11,747 bases of DNA from Flavobacterium sp. (GTDB lineage Bacteria; Bacteroidota; Bacteroidia; Flavobacteriales; Flavobacteriaceae), in NCBI GenBank assembly GCA_012032075.1, contig JAAURU010000067.1:1-11747 (forward strand), given 5' to 3'. The position numbers were made by a program, and so were the translations under genes. The notes below the pieces were generated by a model. It worked only from the letters and a program-made list of their open reading frames with translations, ran no database searches and was not told where the DNA came from. Positions 6,920 to 11,747 of the stretch are shown here, in pieces. Every line of letters starts with the position of its first letter. The stretch's first letter is position 1.

Positions 6920-8927
6920 TTATCGTTTAAGTGTGAAGTGATTTTTAATTCTTTTCCATTACTTAATTCTAAAACAAACCAATAATCTTCGGATGGTAAT
7001 AATTCACCGTTATAAGTTCCATTCCAACCTTCTCCTAAAGGGTTTATTTGCTTTAGTAATTTTCCATATCGGTCAAAAAGGTAAATTTTACTATCTTGTA
7101 AATCTCTTTTGTCTAGATTTGCAATTTGCCAAGTATCATTATAACCATCACTATTTGGAGTAAAAAATTTCGGATAGTCTAAGATGTAAAAGGTTTGTGA
7201 AACAAGTCCACATTCGTTTCTTACATAAACCGTGTATTCTCCTGGAGAAAGATTTGAAAATACATTTGACTCTTGATAAAACGTATTGTCTAATGAAAAT
7301 TCATAATTTCCGTTTCCAATAGATACAATTGTTGCAGTATTGTTTTCAGCGAAATCGTTAATTGTTATACTTTGAATAGTTGCAATTTCAGAACTGTTAA
7401 CTGTAAATGTTTGTGTTTTTGTGCAACCTAAATTATTTTCTAAAATAACCTCATAAATTCCAGCAGTGTTAACAGTTATACTTTGGCTATTTTGAACAGG
7501 ATTTGTATTCCAAGTATAAGAAGTAAAACCGTTTCCTGCCTCTAAAATCACTGGATTATTTTCACAAATAGCAATATTTTCATCAAAAACAGCTTCATCA
7601 AAAGTATTGATAGTTAAAGTTACAGGAAAACTTGTAGTATCATAACAGTTTTGAATGTTAATTATTTTCGCATAAAGCGTTTGCATATTTGCTATTGTGT
7701 TTGTGTAAGGAATTCCAATTTGAGTAGTACTAGTAGCGGTTTCAAAAAACCTATTTGATAATTCGCTGGTAAATTAGTAAACAATTGATTTGCAATAGTA
7801 TTAAAATCTAACTGTGTAAATTGTGTAATTCCATCTTGAATAGCATCTTCATCACATTTTGTAAAAGTTGGGTTGTCAATTATTAAGTCAGGAGCAATTT
7901 CGATTACAATTTCATCTGTTGGAGAAGGAGTACAACCTGCAATATCAACTATTACAGCATAAGTTCCGCTTTGATTAATTTCTAAAGTTGGGTTTGTTTG
8001 ACCAATGATTTCATTTCCGTTGAAAAACCATCTGTGATTTCCTGATGAATTTGTTGCTAATGTAAAAGGTAATTGGTTATTACAAACCGGATTTCCGTTG
8101 GCAATAAGTCGATCTTCACCTAAATTAACATTGGTATTAAAACTTCCAGCTTTTAAGAAAATTGCTGAATCGTAACGGTGATTTCCTTCATCGGCAATAA
8201 CTAATTTAATATGATATTGTGTGTTTGGAATAACTGTTGCTTGAGCTGTTAAAACTATGGTTTGCCCATTAAAATTTGTTGGGTAATTAGTGTCATTAAA
8301 AGCGTCAAAATATTGTTCATTTGCAGCAGGACAAATCGTTCCTGAGCCTCTTACTGTATTTACTTTAATTGGAGTATTAGTTCCTGGAATAATGGCTAAG
8401 TTTTGATAGTTTGTTGTTCCAACTTCACGAAGTAAAAAGGCAAAACCATCTGTAAAATTACATTGATTAGAGGTTGGATTGGTTAAATATTGTTCAGAAG
8501 ATAATAGGTAATCAAAACTAATAGTGTTGCCTTGAGGAATAAAATCAAACTCTAGCACTGTTGCATTGAAAGAATTTGATAAACCTAAAGCAGTATTCAA
8601 ATCGTTATCACCAGGCCAAGGAATATCTCCACCATCATCGAGTAAACTTATATTTGGCCCAGGAGCATTTACTACTTTTCCAGTACTTAATATTACACCT
8701 TCATCAATTGGAAAAATAGAACCATTACGATTGAAGTAACCAAAGGTTTTTTCACCAGATGGATAATTTCCACCAGAAACTACAACATTGGTAACAGAAG
8801 CGCAACCACTATTGATAAGAATATTTTCAACTAATTGTTGTGGTGTGTAATTTTCATCGATAGTGATATTTTGGCTAACACCAATGTTAATTGAAAATAA
8901 TATGATAAAAGCTGTAAAGTACTTCAT
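6920..8927 (-). CDS. Choice-of-anchor L protein with type IX type B sorting domain (copy 1, two frameshifts)
   Basis: Intended product is about 669 residues, a close paralogue of the next gene with the same domain order. It begins with a signal peptide (MKYFTAFIILFSINIGVSQ). The anchor L domain follows: GCASVTNVVVSGGNYPSGEK, GVILSTGKV, GDNDLNT, LEFDFIPQGNTISFDYLLSS and YHIKLVIADEGNHRYDSAIF. An Ig-like stretch (HRWFFNGNE) and a SprB-like repeat (YEFSLDNTFYQESNVF, YTVYVRN) precede the sorting domain FFTPNSDGYNDTWQI, KIYLFDRYGKLLKQ. Breaks: six A at 7744-7749 where seven are needed (restoring GFFETATSTTQIGIP), and five T at 6942-6946 where six are needed, restoring the terminal KNHFTLKR and the TAA at 6920. 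The unrepaired end, KITSHLNDN, would ruin the conserved sorting-signal tail, which supports sequencing error. The gene starts 29 nt after the ABC permease stop. Confidence 0.88.
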
Positions 8928-8943
8928 TTTTCATATTTAATAC

Positions 8944-8972
8944 AGCTACAAAGATACTATAAATCTCTTTTT
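8944..8972 (-). repeat. Duplicated promoter block, copy 1
   Basis: The likely parental copy of the 29-nt block also found at 6798-6826 (27 of 29 identical). It includes the TATCTTTG box and the final codons and stop (8957-8959) of the ABC permease gene. Confidence 0.75.
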
Positions 8973-8978
8973 CGCAAT
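8949..8978 (-). promoter_or_regulatory. Promoter of anchor-L copy 1, overlapping the permease 3' end
   Basis: On the minus strand, ATTG (8975-8978) and TATCTTTG (8949-8956) match the Bacteroidota -33 and -7 elements with an 18-nt spacer. The -33 box and spacer lie within the last codons of the permease gene, and the -7 box starts just past its stop. The ATG of the downstream gene is 21 nt beyond the -7 box. Confidence 0.7.
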
Positions 8979-9799
8979 ATCCAATAGGATAAATAAATGA
9001 AAATTACAGTCCAAATTACTACAATTGTAATTTCTCCAAAATGTAATCCATAATCTTTGAGCGTATTTTCTCCAGTTATAGTTGTTTCAATGTTTTTAAT
9101 AGCGGATAATCTTGAGAAAGGTTCTTTTATAAGATTACTCATTGCTTCTAATGGGAAAAATTGATTAATTTTTGCATAAATATTTGTATTTGGAAAAATT
9201 AACCATTTTAATAATCCTGACATAATCCATTCTACTATATTCCAAACTAACAGAAAGCCTAATGCAAAAGCACTTCGTTTTACTAATATTCCTAAAAACA
9301 AACAAAAAGAGAAAAATCCTGTAAGTTTAATAAAAAAAGCAAAAAGGTATTCTAAATCTGATGTTACTATACTGATTTCAGAATATGATGAAAACGAATA
9401 TCCTAAAATAAGTGATAATAAAAATATAAATACAACAGATGCTAATGCAAAAGCAACAACAGTAATGAATTTCGAAAAAATGAACTCTTTTTTACTCATT
9501 CCATCTATCAAATTTTGTTTCAAAGTACCATAAGTATATTCATTTGCCATCATTGATACAATAACAATTGCTAAGAATAATTTAAACACACTAGCAATAT
9601 AAGTGTTAAAATGCCATATATATGGAAAATTGAAAATTCCCTGTTCAGCAATATGAAGTTTAAATGAACCAAATTCAAATTTAACTGAAGCTATTAAAGC
9701 TATAAATGATAATAGAACAAAATAAGTAAGTATTAAGACTTTACTAGCTCTATTTTTAAATAATTTTTGAAATTCTATGGATACTAATCGGGTCATCAT
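8957..9799 (-). CDS. ABC-2 type transporter permease subunit
   Basis: This intact 280-residue membrane protein has about six hydrophobic segments (roughly 20-40, 67-86, 112-135, 150-170, 177-198 and 255-276) and a first cytoplasmic helix RLVSIEFQKLFKNRASKVL, typical of ABC-2 permeases. The stretch ANEYTYGTLKQNLIDGMSKKEFIFSK after the second segment is the family's characteristic E-x-x-x-G-T-x-x-x-x-L-x-x-P/G coupling region. Two ATGs (9799 and 9796) could serve as start. It lies 7 nt after the ATPase gene, so the two are cotranscribed and form one exporter. Substrate unknown; related pairs export antibiotics, lipids or other hydrophobic compounds. Confidence 0.88.
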   Translation of the reverse strand: MMTRLVSIEFQKLFKNRASKVLILTYFVLLSFIALIASVKFEFGSFKLHIAEQGIFNFPYIWHFNTYIASVFKLFLAIVIVSMMANEYTYGTLKQNLIDGMSKKEFIFSKFITVVAFALASVVFIFLLSLILGYSFSSYSEISIVTSDLEYLFAFFIKLTGFFSFCLFLGILVKRSAFALGFLLVWNIVEWIMSGLLKWLIFPNTNIYAKINQFFPLEAMSNLIKEPFSRLSAIKNIETTITGENTLKDYGLHFGEITIVVIWTVIFIYLSYWILRKRDL

Positions 9800-9806
9800 T
9801 AGTTGC

Positions 9807-10704
9807 TTATTTAGTGTTTGTTAATTCTAGAAATTGTTCTTCAAGGCTGTTTTTTCTTTTTACCAAATGTTGTAAAACAATTCCTTTTTCAAATAAATAC
9901 TGATTCAGGTCATTTGCTTCAAGATTTGATTGTAGAAAAACTAAAAGTTTGTCATCTTCCTCTTTTACCTTATCAATACTTGGATGTTGAAGTGCTATTT
10001 CTTTTAGTTTTGTATTATTTTCAGCTTTTAATTCAAAAAAACCTTCATTAGACAACATGCCATCTACTGTTCCTTGATATAGCATTTCACCATATCTCAA
10101 CACAACAACATGACTACAAACTTTTTCTACTTCATCTAATAGGTGAGAGGCTAATAAATAGTAGTTCCTTGAGAGGCAATTATTTAATTAATTCTCTTAT
10201 TTGACGAATTCCTTGTGGATCAAGTCCATTTGTTGGTTCGTCCAATATTAATATTTCAGGATCGTTTAACAGCGCAGAAGCAATAGCTAAACGTTGTTTC
10301 ATACCAAGTGAAAATGTTCTAAACTTGTCGTTTTTTCTATCTAAAAGCCCAACAAGTTCAAGCTTTTCGGCAACTTTAGTAAATGAAATTTCTTTAATAT
10401 TACAAACTAATTTTAAGTTTTCCTCTGCTGTCATATAAGGATAAAAATTAGGTCTCTCAATAATAGCTCCTACTTTTTTTAATGCTTTATGAGTTTCAAC
10501 GTTTCCATTAAACCATGTATAATCTCCTGAAGTTTTATTTACCACATTTAGAATTATTCCAAGAGTGGTCGATTTTCCAGAACCATTAGGTCCTAAAATT
10601 CCATATACATTTCCTTTGTGGATTTCAAAAGACACATTTTTAACAGCATGCACTCTTTTATTGTATATTTTATTAAGATCTGTAAGCGTAAGTATTGTTT
10701 CCAA
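9807..10704 (-). CDS. ABC transporter ATP-binding subunit (two frameshifts)
   Basis: Intended product is about 299 residues, of the BcrA/CcmA-like class paired with ABC-2 permeases. It shows Walker A GPNGSGKST (38-46), signature FSLGMKQRLAIA (131-142, a variant of LSGGQ common in this class), Walker B ILILDEP (151-157) followed by TNGLDP, and the switch His in ASHLLDEVEKVCSHVVVL. The C-terminal extension of about 90 residues is usual for the class. Two breaks lie close together: three T at 10183-10185 (four needed, giving ELIKIIASQGTT) and three A at 10156-10158 (four needed, giving TTILLASHLLDE). The start is a TTG at 10704 (TTGGAAACA, reading METIL), placed where relatives begin; no ATG is in frame nearby. 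The ATPase and permease probably form a dimeric exporter in the inner membrane. Confidence 0.87.
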
Positions 10705-10746
10705 AATGAATTGTTTTAGAATGAGACGATTTAATAAACTTTTTGT

Positions 10747-10754
10747 TACATTTG
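10747..10754 (+). promoter_or_regulatory. TAnnTTTG promoter box of tRNA-Ala
   Basis: TACATTTG matches the -7 consensus on the plus strand and lies 10 nt before the tRNA, a good distance for a start just upstream of the mature 5' end. The -33 region (around 10726-10731) is not a clear TTG. Confidence 0.6.
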
Positions 10755-10764
10755 TTTTGATTTT

Positions 10765-10838
10765 GGGGAATTAGCTCAGTTGGCTAGAGCGCTACGCTGG
10801 CAGCGTAGAGGCCATCGGTTCGAATCCGATATTCTCCA
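10765..10838 (+). tRNA. tRNA-Ala (anticodon GGC)
   Basis: A 74-nt cloverleaf: acceptor GGGGAAT pairs with ATTCTCC (one G-U); D arm GCTC/GAGC; anticodon arm CTACG/CGTAG with loop CTGGCAG, giving anticodon GGC; five-base variable loop; T arm ATCGG/CCGAT with loop TTCGAAT. The discriminator base is A, and CCA is not encoded (ACT follows), so it must be added after transcription. It reads GCC/GCU codons. A T run from 10840 to 10845 follows directly and may end the transcript. Confidence 0.96.
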
Positions 10839-10843
10839 CTTTT

Positions 10844-11607
10844 TTAAAACCCTTCAAAAACACCCAAGCCAAAAAGCGCAAAATCATATTTAACTGGATC
10901 ATTTGGATCAAGTCTTCTTAGTTTTGTATCCAATTCTAAAAGTGCTTTTGCATCGTTTTGTTTTCGAGTAAGTAATTCTAGTTTTCGAGCTACATTTCCA
11001 GAATGAATATCTAGCGGACAAGATAAAGTAGCTGGAGAAATTGTTTTCCAAAGTCCAAAATCAACTCCTTTGTTATCATTTCTAATCATCCAACGAAGAA
11101 ACATATTAATACGTTTTGCAGCAGAATTATTCAATGGATCTGAAATGTGCTTTGTAGTTCTTTGCAAATGAGGAATTTCAAAAAATATCTTTTTAAATTC
11201 TGATATACTTTTTGAGTTGAATTTTCTTCAACATTTTTAGCAAAAACGGCTTCTAAACCGTTATGATTTTGGTAAACATTTTTTAAAGCTTTTACAAAAG
11301 TTACTGCATCAACACTATTAAAAGTTCTATGAACGAAGTTTTCTAATTTTTCTAAATCAGTTTCAGTATGCGACATGATGAAATCATAAGGAGTGTTTCC
11401 CATTAATTCCATCAACTTTTTCGAATTATTGGTTATCATTTTACGGTTTCCCCAAGCAATTGTAGCGGCTAAAAATCCAGCAATTTCTATATCTTCCTTT
11501 AAAGAAAAAGAATGTGGAATTTGAATGGGATCACTTTCAATAAAATTAGGATTGTTGTATAAAACTACTTTTTCGTCAAGGAATTCTTTAAGTTCGTTTT
11601 GCGTCAT
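10844..11607 (-). CDS. TIGR02757 (DUF2400) family protein, frameshifted
   Basis: Intended product is about 254 residues. The N-terminal part, from the ATG at 11607 (MTQNELKEFLDEKVVLYN), includes EDIEIAGFLAATIAWGNRKMI and NTPYDFIM. The C-terminal part includes RINMFLRWMIRND, VDFGLWKTISPATLSCPLDIH and KYDFALFGLGVFEGF. This all-alpha family is widespread in Bacteroidota and has no established function known to me. The CPLDIHSGNVARKL segment followed by a DFALFGLG helix faintly recalls the PVDTHVxRV and C-terminal helices of HhH-GPD DNA glycosylases; that is inference only. The frame breaks at 11190-11194, where five T are present and six are needed, giving NLKKIFFEIPHLQRTTKHI. It starts 6 nt after the lolD stop, so the two are probably cotranscribed, and its stop lies 5 nt from the 3' end of the convergent tRNA. 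Confidence 0.85.
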
Positions 11608-11613
11608 TAAGAA

Positions 11614-11747
11614 TTAATTTCCGTTTACAATTTTTCCATCAACCATGACTAATTTTCTATCGGCCATGTTTGCTAAATCTTCATTATGTGTTACAATAAC
11701 GAAGGTTTGCCCAAATTCATCTCTCAGTTTGAAAAACAATTGGTGTA
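11614..11747 (-). CDS. lolD: LolD-like ABC transporter ATP-binding protein, 3' end only
   Basis: Only the last 43 codons are inside the window; the 5' part runs off the right edge. The fragment reads HQLFFKLRDEFGQTFVIVTH, then NEDLANMADRKLVMVDGKIV and NGN before the stop at 11614. The VIVTHNEDLA segment carries the switch His that follows Walker B, and MADRKLVMVDGKI is the usual ending of LolD/MacB-type ATPases. LolD energises the release of lipoproteins from the inner membrane by LolCE. Walker motifs are outside the window, so a related MacB- or FtsE-type ATPase cannot be fully excluded. Confidence 0.75.
   Translation of the reverse strand, partial: HQLFFKLRDEFGQTFVIVTHNEDLANMADRKLVMVDGKIVNGN

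Noticed and set aside
9818..10051. Plus-strand frame at 9818-10051
   Set aside because: Antisense to the C-terminal extension of the ABC ATPase; Leu/Phe-rich with no motif.
10565..10774. Plus-strand frame at 10565-10774
   Set aside because: Runs antisense through Walker A of the ATPase and into the tRNA promoter and 5' end; not a gene.
608..11607. Pseudogene cluster or genome decay
   Set aside because: Eight of the genes carry only one-base A/T indels with no internal substitutions to stop codons, and neighbouring genes, including a 2-kb one, are intact.

Overview
The window looks like a chromosomal segment of an AT-rich Bacteroidota, most likely family Flavobacteriaceae. It carries gldI (a gliding-motility lipoprotein gene), two secreted proteins with the gliding-motility-associated (type IX secretion type B) C-terminal sorting domain, TAnnTTTG promoter boxes, and a CrcB/NrnA/LolD/TIGR02757 complement typical of that family. 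I see no phage, insertion sequence, CRISPR array or foreign island.

Layout. At the left edge (about 1-585, + strand) a terminator-like hairpin precedes a small acidic cytoplasmic protein of unknown function; a bidirectional terminator at 550-585 separates it from everything to the right. From 608 to 6782 the minus strand carries a tightly packed run of six genes. In transcription order they are a choice-of-anchor L surface/secreted protein, the fluoride channel crcB, the DHH phosphoesterase nrnA, gldI, and two consecutive cyclophilin-FKBP fusion isomerases. Most gaps are 1-5 nt (22 nt at one junction), so this reads as one operon ending at the 550-585 hairpin. Upstream, 6920-8927 is a second choice-of-anchor L gene, a tandem paralogue of the first. 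It is preceded by a two-gene ABC exporter (permease 8957-9799, ATPase 9807-10704), also on the minus strand. A tRNA-Ala(GGC) lies on the plus strand at 10765-10838. It converges on a TIGR02757-family gene (10844-11607), which follows the 3' end of lolD (11614 to the window edge).

How the genes fit together. Three consecutive predicted cell-envelope isomerases (GldI plus two cyclophilin-FKBP fusions) share a transcription unit with a large type IX-type secreted protein, so an envelope-protein folding and gliding/secretion theme is plausible. CrcB and NrnA are housekeeping passengers.

Main caveat. Eight genes have reading frames broken by single-base indels, 13 in all (11 deletions, 2 insertions). 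Nearly all lie in runs of A or T, and every broken frame resumes with normal family sequence. This is the pattern of uncorrected homopolymer sequencing error rather than gene decay, so I annotate the intended full-length genes and give each break. The best genuinely biological observations are the tandem duplication of the anchor-L gene together with its promoter and a remnant of the neighbouring permease's last codons, and the twin two-domain isomerases, one a lipoprotein and one with an ordinary signal peptide. I found no convincing undescribed system.
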